Shown piece after piece: positions 1 to 8,290 of a stretch of DNA of 48,329 nt. This DNA comes from Cytophagales bacterium. GTDB lineage: Bacteria > Bacteroidota > Bacteroidia > Cytophagales > Microscillaceae. The DNA lies in contig JAAFJG010000032.1 of NCBI GenBank assembly GCA_013298075.1, positions 1 to 48,329 of the forward strand. The letters are read 5' to 3'. A program made the translations under genes and the position numbers. The number at the start of each line of letters is the position of its first letter. Positions within the stretch are counted from its first letter, which is position 1. The notes below the pieces were generated by a model. It did not search any database, was not told the DNA's origin, and saw nothing but the letters and a program-made list of their open reading frames with translations.

Positions 1-287
1 CTTAAACCTATCACTTTTGAAGTCTCCCGACTTCGCTATTTGAAGAATAGCAACGTTTTACGACTTTATAATATTTTTTATTTGAAGAAAAGTTATTTAT
101 TTTTCGTGCAAATAAATCTATTTTTTGTTGAAAATACAAAAAAGTACTTGTTATTTTGATAAAAAACACTATTTTCTATCAAAATAACAAGATATTTTTC
201 TACGCAACATTACCATTCTTCAAATGGTGAAGTTTGGAAACTTCAAAAGTTGTAGATTTAAGTAACGCTTCGCTTAATACTTAAATC
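1..287. repeat. Fold-back (inverted-repeat) element, possibly truncated by the window edge
   Basis: The first ~58 bases and bases ~203-262 are imperfect reverse complements of each other: the outer string CTTAAAccTA..CTTTTGAAG matches the complement of CTTCAAAAG..TAgaTTTAAG, and GAAGAATAG-type blocks pair inside. In the middle is a perfect 15-bp stem (147-161 with 177-191, 15-nt loop). A further 10-bp hairpin lies at 255-264/278-287. The central part (110-180) recurs in diverged form at 36540-36612. There is no coding capacity. This fits a MITE-like or REP-like non-autonomous element; whether it continues beyond the left edge cannot be seen. Confidence 0.6.
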
Positions 288-304
288 AGTTGGGGAGTTT
301 TTAG

Positions 305-327
305 ATTTTAATATAAACTACTCACCA
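305..327. repeat. 23-bp relic of the tandem gene array junction
   Basis: These 23 bases are identical to 2114-2136, the junction between the start of one tandem copy and the stop of the next in the array at 533-2645. Here the match ends abruptly and no gene copy follows. I infer a former array boundary left behind by deletion of one or more copies. From 328 to 532 I see only AT-rich sequence with no gene. Confidence 0.5.
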
Positions 328-532
328 ATATGGGTGACATAGTTGTAAAGGCTATAAAGGCTTAAATTTAGTATAAAAGAATTTTTTGTATTTAAAACAT
401 TAATTAAAAATAGATACGACAAATTCCCGTAAGTATTTTTTATTAATTTAACCAAATACTAAATATTTAAAAATATTGAAAATACCTTAATCGTCTTTAA
501 ATAGCCTTTTTGTGTTAAATTCAAAATGTCAC

Positions 533-1057
533 TCATATTGACTCACCATTAAAACTAATATTAGGGCTATATAAAAAATATCCTGTTCCTGTAGTCGGAC
601 AATTTCGCATACTAAAAGGTACTTGCACATTTTTTAAACTCATCTCCATATTATAAATTTCCTGTGGAGTAAGTTTAGTATCTTTACGAATAGTAAAATA
701 TAACTCTTTTATCACTCCACTTGTATTTAACCAAAATGAAAGAGTGAATCCAGTTTGTCCATAAAATTCTAATTCTGTTACACGAGCAGGTGTAAATTGA
801 TTTTGTATTTTACTTTTTACGAACGACAGACCACCGTCACCTCCAAATAAATCCATACATTCAAAATTTTTGATACTATAGCGACTTTGTGGATGATCCA
901 AAATATTTTGTTGATTTTGTATAATTACATATTTACCACTTATTGAACAACTGTATACATTTCCATTGATAGAAAATGTGCTATTTTGAAATTGATTTTG
1001 TCCTTTCGAAGTATAGATAATAGAAAGGAAAAATATAAAAATTATGAGTTTTTTCAT
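533..1057 (-). CDS. Small secreted protein, tandem array copy A
   Basis: A 174-residue protein of no family I recognise. I place the start at the internal Met (1057) because from there it has the same lysine-plus-hydrophobic signal peptide (MKKLIIFIFFLSIIYTSKGQ) as its three neighbours; a longer reading adds seven residues the others lack. The mature part has a constant region YSIKNFECMDLFGGDGG near residues 60-77 and a constant C-terminal block VPFSMRNCP.TGTGYFLYSP, with a variable core between. It is last in a minus-strand unit. It ends with two extra residues and a TGA stop instead of the TAG of the other copies. Very close to copy C (about five substitutions), though the two are not adjacent. 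It is probably exported to the periplasm; inhibitor or immunity function is inference from the upstream peptidase gene. Confidence 0.8.
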   Translation of the reverse strand: MKKLIIFIFFLSIIYTSKGQNQFQNSTFSINGNVYSCSISGKYVIIQNQQNILDHPQSRYSIKNFECMDLFGGDGGLSFVKSKIQNQFTPARVTELEFYGQTGFTLSFWLNTSGVIKELYFTIRKDTKLTPQEIYNMEMSLKNVQVPFSMRNCPTTGTGYFLYSPNISFNGESI

Positions 1058-1067
1058 TTTGATATAA

Positions 1068-1586
1068 CTACTGACCATTAAATCTAATAATTGGACTATA
1101 TAAAAAATATCCCGTTCCTGTAATTGGACAATTCCGCATACTAAAAGGTACTTGTATATTTTTTAAACTTGTTTCCATATTATAAATTTCTTGTTGTGTC
1201 AACTTAGGATTTTTTCCTAATGAAAAATATAATTCCTTCACTATTCCATTCTTGTCAAGCCAGATAGATAAAACAAATGATGTCTGTCCTTGTAATCTTA
1301 ATTCTTCTTTACGATTATAAGTAAATGTACTTAGGATTTTTGTTTTTACAAATGACAAACCACCATCACCTCCGAACAAATCCATACATTCAAAATTTTT
1401 GATACTATAACGACTTTGAGGGTCATCTAGTATATTTTCTTGATTTTGAATAGTTACACCATCGTTGTTTACCAAACATTTATACACATTTCCATTGATA
1501 GAAAATGTGCTATTTTGAAATTGATTTTGTCCTTTCGAGGTATAAATGATAGAAAGGAAAAATATAAAAATTATGAGTTTTTTCAT
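1068..1586 (-). CDS. Small secreted protein, tandem array copy B
   Basis: A 172-residue paralogue of copies A, C and D, with the same signal peptide and the same C-terminal block with its cysteine. The central ~residues 36-45 and 82-130 differ strongly (for example CLVNNDGVTIQNQE and LSTFTYNRKEELRLQG), so surface-exposed core positions have changed while the two ends are nearly fixed. The gap to the next copy is about ten bases, so translation is probably coupled within one mRNA. No recognised family. A periplasmic binding or inhibitor protein is a reasonable guess but not shown. Confidence 0.8.
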   Translation of the reverse strand: MKKLIIFIFFLSIIYTSKGQNQFQNSTFSINGNVYKCLVNNDGVTIQNQENILDDPQSRYSIKNFECMDLFGGDGGLSFVKTKILSTFTYNRKEELRLQGQTSFVLSIWLDKNGIVKELYFSLGKNPKLTQQEIYNMETSLKNIQVPFSMRNCPITGTGYFLYSPIIRFNGQ

Positions 1587-1596
1587 TATGATCTAA

Positions 1597-2115
1597 CTAC
1601 TCACCATTAAAACTAATATTAGGGCTATATAAAAAATATCCTGTTCCTGTAATTGGACAATTACGCATACTAAAAGGTACTTGTACATTTTTTAAACTCC
1701 TCTCCATATTATAAATTTCCTGTGGAGTAAGTTTAGTATCTTTACGAATAGTAAAATATAACTCTTTTATTATTCCACTTGTATTTAACCAAAATGAAAG
1801 AGTAAATCCAGTTTGTCCATAAAATTCTAATTCTGTTACACGAGTAGGCGTAAATTGATTTTGTATTTTACTTTTTACGAACGACAGACCACCGTCACCT
1901 CCAAATAAATCCATACATTCAAAATTTTTGATACTATAGCGACTTTGTGGATGATCCAAAATATTTTGTTGATTTTGTATAATTACATATTTACCACTTA
2001 TTGAACAACTGTATACATTTCCATTGGTAGAAAATGTACTATTTTGAAATTGATTTTGTCCTTTCGAAGTATAGATAATAGAAAGGAAAAATATAAAAAT
2101 TATGAGTTTTTTCAT
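1597..2115 (-). CDS. Small secreted protein, tandem array copy C
   Basis: A 172-residue paralogue, almost the same as copy A over the full length. It differs at about five positions (I/T in STFSxNG, A/T in FTPxRV, V/I, M/R and T/I near the C-terminus). As A and C are separated by the more diverged copy B, the array probably grew by unequal crossing-over of multi-copy blocks or was reshaped by gene conversion. Signal peptide at residues 1-19. Flanked by ten-base gaps on both sides. Confidence 0.8.
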   Translation of the reverse strand: MKKLIIFIFFLSIIYTSKGQNQFQNSTFSTNGNVYSCSISGKYVIIQNQQNILDHPQSRYSIKNFECMDLFGGDGGLSFVKSKIQNQFTPTRVTELEFYGQTGFTLSFWLNTSGIIKELYFTIRKDTKLTPQEIYNMERSLKNVQVPFSMRNCPITGTGYFLYSPNISFNGE

Positions 2116-2126
2116 TTTAATATAAA

Positions 2127-2645
2127 CTACTCACCATTAAAACCAATAATTGGGCTATACAAAAAATACCCTGTTCCTGTAGTTGGACAATTACGCATGC
2201 TAAAAGGTACTTGTACATTTTTTAAACTCATTTCCATATTATAAATTTCTTCCTGAGTTAATTTTGAATTTTTTCCTATCTTAAAGTACAATTCTTTTAC
2301 TATTCCGTTTTTGCTTAACCAAATAGACAATACAAAACCTGTTTCTCCATACAAATCTAATTCTGTTACACGAGAGATAGTGAATGAAGTTAGAATTTTT
2401 GTTTTTACAAATGATAAACCACCATCACCTCCGAACAAATCCATACATTCGATATCTTTGATACTATAACGGCTTTGCGGGTGATCCAACGCGTTTTGTT
2501 GATTTTGTATGATTATATAATCAGTATAATGCAAGCAAGTATATACATTTCCATTGATAGAAAATGTGCTATTTTGAAATTGATTTTGTCCTTTCGAGGT
2601 ATAAATGATAGAAAGGAAAAATATAAAAATTATGAGTTTTTTCAT
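2127..2645 (-). CDS. Small secreted protein, tandem array copy D (first in the array)
   Basis: A 172-residue paralogue with the shared signal peptide and C-terminal block; its core differs from the other copies (CLHYTDYIIIQNQQ and TSFTISRVTELDLYGETG). It lies directly downstream (29 bases) of the zincin-like lipoprotein gene, with no terminator visible between, so both are probably co-transcribed from the promoter at 4424-4456. This position, next to the putative effector, would suit a cognate inhibitor; that is inference. Confidence 0.8.
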   Translation of the reverse strand: MKKLIIFIFFLSIIYTSKGQNQFQNSTFSINGNVYTCLHYTDYIIIQNQQNALDHPQSRYSIKDIECMDLFGGDGGLSFVKTKILTSFTISRVTELDLYGETGFVLSIWLSKNGIVKELYFKIGKNSKLTQEEIYNMEMSLKNVQVPFSMRNCPTTGTGYFLYSPIIGFNGE

Positions 2646-2674
2646 TGTATATTTTTTTTATATGAATAAAAGAA

Positions 2675-4384
2675 TTAATGTGTTCCATTATTAGGATTAC
2701 AACCTGAGTTCGGTTTATTAGCAAGTTCTATCATTTTGAGAAATGCTTTCGGTGGTTTACCAGTTATAATAGTTGAAGTAGGATATGATTGACCTACATC
2801 CCCACTCTTAAACTCGCTCATAAATTGATCCCACTTAGTCTGATTTATATTTGTCGGGTATGTAGTTTTATTGTTTGACATTTCGGTACTATTGATCCAA
2901 TCATTAAAAGGCTGATTTGTTTTTTGATTAAATGTAAAATCTGCATAACCAAATGGACTTTTATTTTGTTGGGTAGGTAAATAAAATTTATTGATAAAAT
3001 CAGTAAAAAAATAGGCTTCGAATTCTACGTTTATTTTTCCTTGTCCTGATACAACAGGTGGTTCATACATACTTTCGCCGATATTTTTTTGAAAAATATG
3101 AAATAATTCGTGGGTTAAATTTTCTGTACCTCTCGTACTACCATTGAAACTATTTTTACCAAATATTATTTTAGAGCCATTAACAGCCATAGCACCTGCC
3201 TCCATATTTGGGTCTGCTCCCATTTGTATTTTTAAACCTTTATCAGTAAAATACTTAATCATCACTCTAAACAAGCAACTTTTTTCGTGCATTTTTTTAA
3301 AATCTCTATCAATTATTTTCCATTCATCATCAGTCATTGCTTTTTGAGTACTTCCACTTTTAGGCTTGAATTTATCATCAACTATTGCTTTTAATTTAGG
3401 GTCTAAATCATTGGGGATATTTGCATCTGTTTCTTCCTCACATCCTCCTCCTGTATTATCATTCAAAGTTCCATTACAGCCATTGAGTGGTGCATCTTCG
3501 CAAAAAACACGATGATTATCTAAAGGCAGTTTTGGCGGTTGGGTACAATCCTCATCTTGTCTTCTTATATCTCCAGCAGGACCGCCACCGCCGCCGCCAC
3601 CTGTCCCATTCCAAGGGTTAGTTGATCCGTCTGATGGAGGTGGATTAGACCCACTCGGACCTGTACCACCTGAATGTCCGCCACCACTGCCGCCACCGCC
3701 GCCACCATCGCAACCAGCCGCTACATTAATTAAGGGAGTTTGACGTACCGTAGTTCTTCCATTTTCACAAATATAAGTTATTGTTAATATACACGCTATA
3801 AAATCCATACTCATACCTTGGGCGGGGCATCTTTCAGAGCTCGATATGACATTATTATAATTTAACTTAGTTGTATCACTTGGATTTTCTTTATTAGATA
3901 TTAAAATAATAAATTTTTGGGTAGGCATATTGCCTGCATAATATTGAGCAGGAATATTATCTTTTTCCGTTTTTAAAAATTCCTTATTACCTATCATTTC
4001 AAAAGTTTTAGTTTCTATTACGCTATCACGTGCATCTAAACGCACTACATAACGTTTTACGTAACCTATACGCTCTGAATAAACATAAGATTCTTTGTTA
4101 TAAACAGGATAAGAAATAATGGTTTGTTGATTAGGTAAAGTTCTAATGATTCCTTTTTCAAATTGTGGATAATCTTGATTTTTCTCTTCCAAAGTACTTT
4201 TATTCTGTCCTTTTCGTTTAAAATAGTGTTCTCTTACTTTCTCTAATAAGTTGCCATTAGAACGATTTGGAGCAACTTCTTCCTTTTGTACTCTACAACC
4301 ATAGAATAAAAAAGTAGTGAACAACAAGAAAACGCCAATTATTTTAACAAATAATCGAGGGTAAAATTTAAACATTTTTTGCAT
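2675..4384 (-). CDS. Lipoprotein with glycine-rich linker and C-terminal zincin-like metallopeptidase domain
   Basis: 569 residues. The N-terminus has a hydrophobic signal with a lipobox ending FYGC, so Cys30 is the likely lipidated residue. Residues ~31-220 form an unrecognised domain. A Gly/Ser/Pro-rich linker follows at ~224-270, its DNA a local GC-rich island. The C-terminal domain carries HELFH at 425-429 with Glu454/Glu456 about 25 residues later, the pattern of HExxH zinc peptidases with a downstream Glu ligand. The build (lipoprotein anchor, constant domain, flexible linker, enzymatic C-terminus) and the four small secreted proteins right after it resemble polymorphic effectors with immunity genes. 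That assignment is inference; a housekeeping surface peptidase is also possible. Promoter at 4424-4456. Confidence 0.75.
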   Translation of the reverse strand: MQKMFKFYPRLFVKIIGVFLLFTTFLFYGCRVQKEEVAPNRSNGNLLEKVREHYFKRKGQNKSTLEEKNQDYPQFEKGIIRTLPNQQTIISYPVYNKESYVYSERIGYVKRYVVRLDARDSVIETKTFEMIGNKEFLKTEKDNIPAQYYAGNMPTQKFIILISNKENPSDTTKLNYNNVISSSERCPAQGMSMDFIACILTITYICENGRTTVRQTPLINVAAGCDGGGGGGSGGGHSGGTGPSGSNPPPSDGSTNPWNGTGGGGGGGPAGDIRRQDEDCTQPPKLPLDNHRVFCEDAPLNGCNGTLNDNTGGGCEEETDANIPNDLDPKLKAIVDDKFKPKSGSTQKAMTDDEWKIIDRDFKKMHEKSCLFRVMIKYFTDKGLKIQMGADPNMEAGAMAVNGSKIIFGKNSFNGSTRGTENLTHELFHIFQKNIGESMYEPPVVSGQGKINVEFEAYFFTDFINKFYLPTQQNKSPFGYADFTFNQKTNQPFNDWINSTEMSNNKTTYPTNINQTKWDQFMSEFKSGDVGQSYPTSTIITGKPPKAFLKMIELANKPNSGCNPNNGTH

Positions 4385-4423
4385 AAAAAATGAGATTATA
4401 AATGAAACAATAGTTTTAACGAT

Positions 4424-4456
4424 GCAAAGGTAAAAGCCTTTTTCTTTAAATGCAAA
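4424..4456 (-). promoter_or_regulatory. Bacteroidota-type promoter for the lipoprotein/array operon
   Basis: Read on the minus strand, TTTG (4453-4456) is followed after exactly 20 bases by TACCTTTGC (4424-4432). This is a full match to the Bacteroidota -33/-7 consensus, about 40 bases upstream of the start codon at 4384. Confidence 0.75.
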
Positions 4457-4607
4457 TAAAATGTTAATTTTTTTATTTCTTGGTATATTTTCTTTTTTTT
4501 GGTTTACAAATAGAAATTTACACCTATTTTTTATCTTAAAATAACGCTAATTCTACAATTTTTTGTAATTTATTTTTATTTTAGAATACATACTCAATAA
4601 AAAAACT

Positions 4608-4616
4608 TATCTTTGC
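4608..4616 (+). promoter_or_regulatory. Candidate -7 promoter box for the vWA-like gene
   Basis: TATCTTTGC matches the Bacteroidota -7 consensus and lies 34 bases before the TTG start at 4651. No good TTTG is found at the right distance upstream, so only the -7 half is supported. Confidence 0.5.
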
Positions 4617-4650
4617 AATTCTATCACTCTTTAATTATCATTTTATACTC

Positions 4651-6726
4651 TTGGAACGTTTCAAAATATTGCTTTCTGCCTCGCCTTGGTGGATATTTAT
4701 ATGTGTTTTAATAGGTTTTTTATATGCTTATTTTTTATACAACCAATCAAATTTTTCAAAACCAATTCATAAATATGGATTAGCAAGTTTGCGTTTTAGT
4801 ACGGTTACTATTATTTGCTTACTTTTATTCTTAAATCCGTATTGGAGACAAATTACCAATAAGGAAGAAAAACCGATTGTAGTGATTGCTGTCGATAATT
4901 CCCAATCTATCAGCCTAACCAATGACACTACACAATTAAGAAATTATTATAAAAGTTTGGATAATTTGACAAAAGAATTAGAAAAACAAGAAGTAGAAAC
5001 GGAATGGTATAATTTGACTAATAATTCGTTTCAATTACCAAAATTTGATTGGAACGTCCCAAGCACAGATTTGAATCAATTATTAACCAAAATTCAAAAT
5101 AATTACGAAAATAGAAATATCGATAAAGTAATTTTACTTTCTGACGGAATTATCAATCAAGGTGCTTCGCCTGCGTTCAATGTGTGGAGATTTCCTATTT
5201 TAACGCTTGGTTTGGGAGATACAACTGCCAAAAAAGATTTAAAAATTCAATCTATTTTAGCCAATAAAATTGCTTATTTGGGCAATGAATTTCCAATCAG
5301 TGCAGAAATTGAAAATGTAGGTTTTCCCAATCGAACTATAAATGTGGCTTTGAGTGAAAATGGCAATGTAATTAGTCAAAAAACGATTAGTTTTAATCAA
5401 GATAATGACATTAAACAAGTTAGTTTTTATGCTCAGGCAAAACAAAAAGGCATTAGAAATTATACGATTTCGATTCAAAATTTAGAAGGCGAATTTACGT
5501 ATCAAAACAATGTTCGTGATGTATATGTGGAAGTGATTGATGGCAAAGAAAAAATATTGATTGTGGCGGCTGTGCCTCACCCAGACATAAAAGCCTTGCG
5601 TGCTTCGTTAGAAAAAAATGAAAATTATGACGTAGATATTTTTATTCCAAATATTCATCAACGCAAACAAGAAAGATATGATTTGGTAATTTATCATCAA
5701 ATTCCTAATATCAATGGCATAGGAAATGAAGTATTAAATGCGTTTCCTGAATCGTCAAAATGGTTTATTGTAGGTGGACAAACCGACTTAAATCAACTCA
5801 ATACGCTCAATAAATCAATCAAAATTTTAGGAAGACAAGGACGAACTGACCAAGTTACGCCTGTTTTTAATCGTAATTTTTCGAGATTTGGATTAGAGAA
5901 TACGAAGATGAATAAAGTCGATAAATTGCCACCTGTTACAGTTCCTTTTGGTGATTATGCGTTAGGAAATGGCGTTGATGTGGTACTTTCGCAACGCATA
6001 GGCAACACGTCTACGAGCAAACCTTTGTTGGTTTTAGATGGCAATAATTCACCAAGAACGGCTATTTTGACTGCGGAAGGCATTTGGCAATGGCGTTTAG
6101 AAGAATTTGCTTTAGAAAATAGTCACGAAAGTTTTGATGATTTGATAAGTAAAACAGCCCAATTTTTGTCTACCAAAGATGATAAAAGAAAGTTGAGAGT
6201 TTATCCGATTAATAATGAATTTTATGATTATGAAAAAGTAGTTTTCGAATCTGAAATTTACAATGATTTATACGAAAGAATATACGACCAAAAAATAAAT
6301 TTGACTTTGACAGATACCGAAGGAAAAACAAGAACCTATAATTTTACTTCGGCAGAAGGCAATACTCGTTTTGAAATTTCGGGTTTGCCCAAAGGTATTT
6401 ATAATTATAATGCAACGGCTCAAATCAGAGGAAAAAATGAACAATCTACAGGACAATTTAGCATCAAATCTTTACAATTAGAGGCTTTGACAATGACTGC
6501 AGACCATAATTTATTGAAACAATTAGCACAAAAAACGAATGGAAAATTTTATTTACCTTCGCAATTAGAAACTTTGAAAAAAGATGTGTTGAATAATAGA
6601 AAACCAAATTTATTACATTCATCTGAAGAAATTTCTGAGATGATTAACCTAAAATGGATTTTCTTTTTACTCTTAATTTTATTGACAGCAGAATGGGGAA
6701 TTAGAAAATATCAAGGAAGTTATTAA
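4651..6726 (+). CDS. Membrane protein with von Willebrand factor A-like domain
   Basis: 691 residues. Two N-terminal membrane segments (~13-31 and ~47-62) and one at the C-terminus (~663-683) frame a large soluble part. A MIDAS-like DxSxS motif (Asp82-Asn-Ser84-Gln-Ser86) follows VVIAVD, and VILLSDG lies where the second conserved strand of a vWA fold is expected. The C-terminal half has beta-rich segments like those of aerotolerance-type vWA membrane proteins. The start is TTG: no ATG lies nearby in frame, and a later start would remove the membrane segments. Exact function unknown; a role in assembly of a cell-envelope protein is typical of the superfamily. Stands alone between divergent and downstream units. 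Confidence 0.7.
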   Translation: MERFKILLSASPWWIFICVLIGFLYAYFLYNQSNFSKPIHKYGLASLRFSTVTIICLLLFLNPYWRQITNKEEKPIVVIAVDNSQSISLTNDTTQLRNYYKSLDNLTKELEKQEVETEWYNLTNNSFQLPKFDWNVPSTDLNQLLTKIQNNYENRNIDKVILLSDGIINQGASPAFNVWRFPILTLGLGDTTAKKDLKIQSILANKIAYLGNEFPISAEIENVGFPNRTINVALSENGNVISQKTISFNQDNDIKQVSFYAQAKQKGIRNYTISIQNLEGEFTYQNNVRDVYVEVIDGKEKILIVAAVPHPDIKALRASLEKNENYDVDIFIPNIHQRKQERYDLVIYHQIPNINGIGNEVLNAFPESSKWFIVGGQTDLNQLNTLNKSIKILGRQGRTDQVTPVFNRNFSRFGLENTKMNKVDKLPPVTVPFGDYALGNGVDVVLSQRIGNTSTSKPLLVLDGNNSPRTAILTAEGIWQWRLEEFALENSHESFDDLISKTAQFLSTKDDKRKLRVYPINNEFYDYEKVVFESEIYNDLYERIYDQKINLTLTDTEGKTRTYNFTSAEGNTRFEISGLPKGIYNYNATAQIRGKNEQSTGQFSIKSLQLEALTMTADHNLLKQLAQKTNGKFYLPSQLETLKKDVLNNRKPNLLHSSEEISEMINLKWIFFLLLILLTAEWGIRKYQGSY

Positions 6727-6761
6727 ATAAAAGAATTTTCATCTTAAAAATTTTGTTTTGT

Positions 6762-6869
6762 TCCCTCACCTTTGGGGAGGGTTAGGGTGGGGCTTTTAAA
6801 TAATGAAAATCACTAAAACTTTTTCTTAAAAAAAGATGCCCCACCCCTGCCCTCCCCAGTGGTGAGGGA
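6762..6869. terminator. GC-rich long inverted repeat, likely bidirectional terminator or REP-like repeat
   Basis: Arms 6762-6793 and 6838-6869 (32 bases each) are imperfect reverse complements made of CCCTCACC, GGGGAGGG and GGGTGGGGC blocks. A run of seven T follows the right arm. The arms are far richer in G and C than the surroundings. Similar CCCTCACC/GGTGAGGG hairpins are dispersed repeats in many bacterial genomes, so this may be a mobile hairpin as well as a terminator for the vWA-like gene. Confidence 0.65.
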
Positions 6870-6902
6870 GTTTTTTTATTATATAATTTTCAATAAAATC
6901 AG

Positions 6903-8171
6903 ATGAAAATATTATTTTTGAATACTTTTGAAAAATATGGTGGAGCGGCAATGGCTTGTTATCGTTTGTATCAATCTTTGAAAAAAAATACAAAGGCAAC
7001 TTATAATTTATTGGTCAGTGATATTGATAAAAATAATGAGCATACGAATACCATTAACCCAAATTATATTTCGCAAAAAATACAAAAATTAAAATTTATT
7101 ACTGAAAGAGTGAGTTATTGGGCATATATGAAAAATAAAAACTTTAAATATGCTTTTTCACCTGCGAATATTGGGCAATCCATTACAACACATTCTTTGG
7201 TAAAACAAGCCGATATTTTACATCTACATTGGATAAATTTTGGTTTTATATCTTTGAAAGAATTAGAAAAAATTTGTCAATCTGATAAAAAAATTGTTTG
7301 GACAATGCACGATATGTGGGCATTTACAGGCGGTTGTCATTATGTAGGTGCGTGTACGAATTTTGAAAAAAGTTGTGGAAATTGTCAATTTCTCAAAAAA
7401 CCTTCCCCAAAAGATTGGTCTTTTCAAATATTTGAAAGAAAAAAAGAAATCATTAAAAATAAAAAAATTACTTTTATTGGTTCGAGTAATTGGATAACAG
7501 AAGAAGCAAAAAAAAGCGGTTTATTCAACGAAAATCATCAATTTTTTCATATTCCAACGCCTATCGATACCGATATTTTTTTGCCATTAGACAAAGAAAA
7601 TCTAAGAAAAGAAATGAATTTGCCTGCTCATCAATTTTTTCTTTTGTTTGGTGCGATGAATATTGCGGACACACGCAAAGGCTTTCATTTATTGTTAAAA
7701 GCGTTAGAAATTTTGGCTGCAAAAAACAAAAATTTGCCTTTACATTTACTGATTTTTGGAAAATCTACGCCTGAAATGTTAGAAAAATTACCTTTTGCTT
7801 ATACAAATTTGGGTATTTTAAAAGGTGATATAGAAATTCAAAAAGCCTATAATTTGGCACATAGTTTTGTGTTGCCTTCTTTGGAAGATAATTTACCCAA
7901 TACCATTTTAGAAAGTTTGGCTTGTGGTACGCCAAGTTTGAGTTTTAATTTGGGAGGAATGCCTGAAATGATTGATAATGAGCTAAATGGCTTGATTACG
8001 AGAGAAAATACAGCCGAAAATTTAGCACAAAATATCGAAAAAATGATAGATTTTTGGTTAAATCAGTCTGATTTTTTTCATTTATTACAAGACAATGCAC
8101 GCAAAAAAGCACTCACAGAATACAGCGAAAAAGTAATTGCAGAAAAGTATTTTTTGAAATATGAAATGTAA
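6903..8171 (+). CDS. Glycosyltransferase family 4 (GT-B fold), WcaC-like
   Basis: 422 residues. The N-terminus MKILFLNTFEKYGGAA has the glycine-rich loop of GT-B enzymes, and the middle has HLHWINFGF and TMHDMWAFTGGCHY with a Cys-rich patch (GAC..FEKSCGNC). This is characteristic of the subgroup that includes colanic-acid-type transferases. The C-terminal nucleotide-sugar site shows the E-x7-E pattern in SLEDNLPNTILESLACGTP (~residue 327 on). It should transfer a sugar from a nucleotide donor to a growing surface or exopolysaccharide at the cytoplasmic membrane face; donor and acceptor cannot be read from sequence. No polysaccharide neighbours lie beside it, so it is an isolated gene of the pathway. 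Confidence 0.85.
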   Translation: MKILFLNTFEKYGGAAMACYRLYQSLKKNTKATYNLLVSDIDKNNEHTNTINPNYISQKIQKLKFITERVSYWAYMKNKNFKYAFSPANIGQSITTHSLVKQADILHLHWINFGFISLKELEKICQSDKKIVWTMHDMWAFTGGCHYVGACTNFEKSCGNCQFLKKPSPKDWSFQIFERKKEIIKNKKITFIGSSNWITEEAKKSGLFNENHQFFHIPTPIDTDIFLPLDKENLRKEMNLPAHQFFLLFGAMNIADTRKGFHLLLKALEILAAKNKNLPLHLLIFGKSTPEMLEKLPFAYTNLGILKGDIEIQKAYNLAHSFVLPSLEDNLPNTILESLACGTPSLSFNLGGMPEMIDNELNGLITRENTAENLAQNIEKMIDFWLNQSDFFHLLQDNARKKALTEYSEKVIAEKYFLKYEM

Positions 8172-8225
8172 TAATGAACAAATACGTATTCAAAGTAAAT
8201 TTTTTTATGTTTTTTTAAGAAGAAA

Positions 8226-8271
8226 ATCTTTGAAAATCGAGTAAATCAATCTTTGAAAATCGAGTAAATCA
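8226..8271. repeat. Perfect 23-bp tandem repeat, two units
   Basis: Units 8226-8248 and 8249-8271 are identical and are followed by a partial third (GGTAAATCTTGGTAAAT). The repeat sits between the convergent glycosyltransferase and the secreted-protein gene. No function visible. Confidence 0.8.
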
Positions 8272-8290
8272 GGTAAATCTTGGTAAATAA

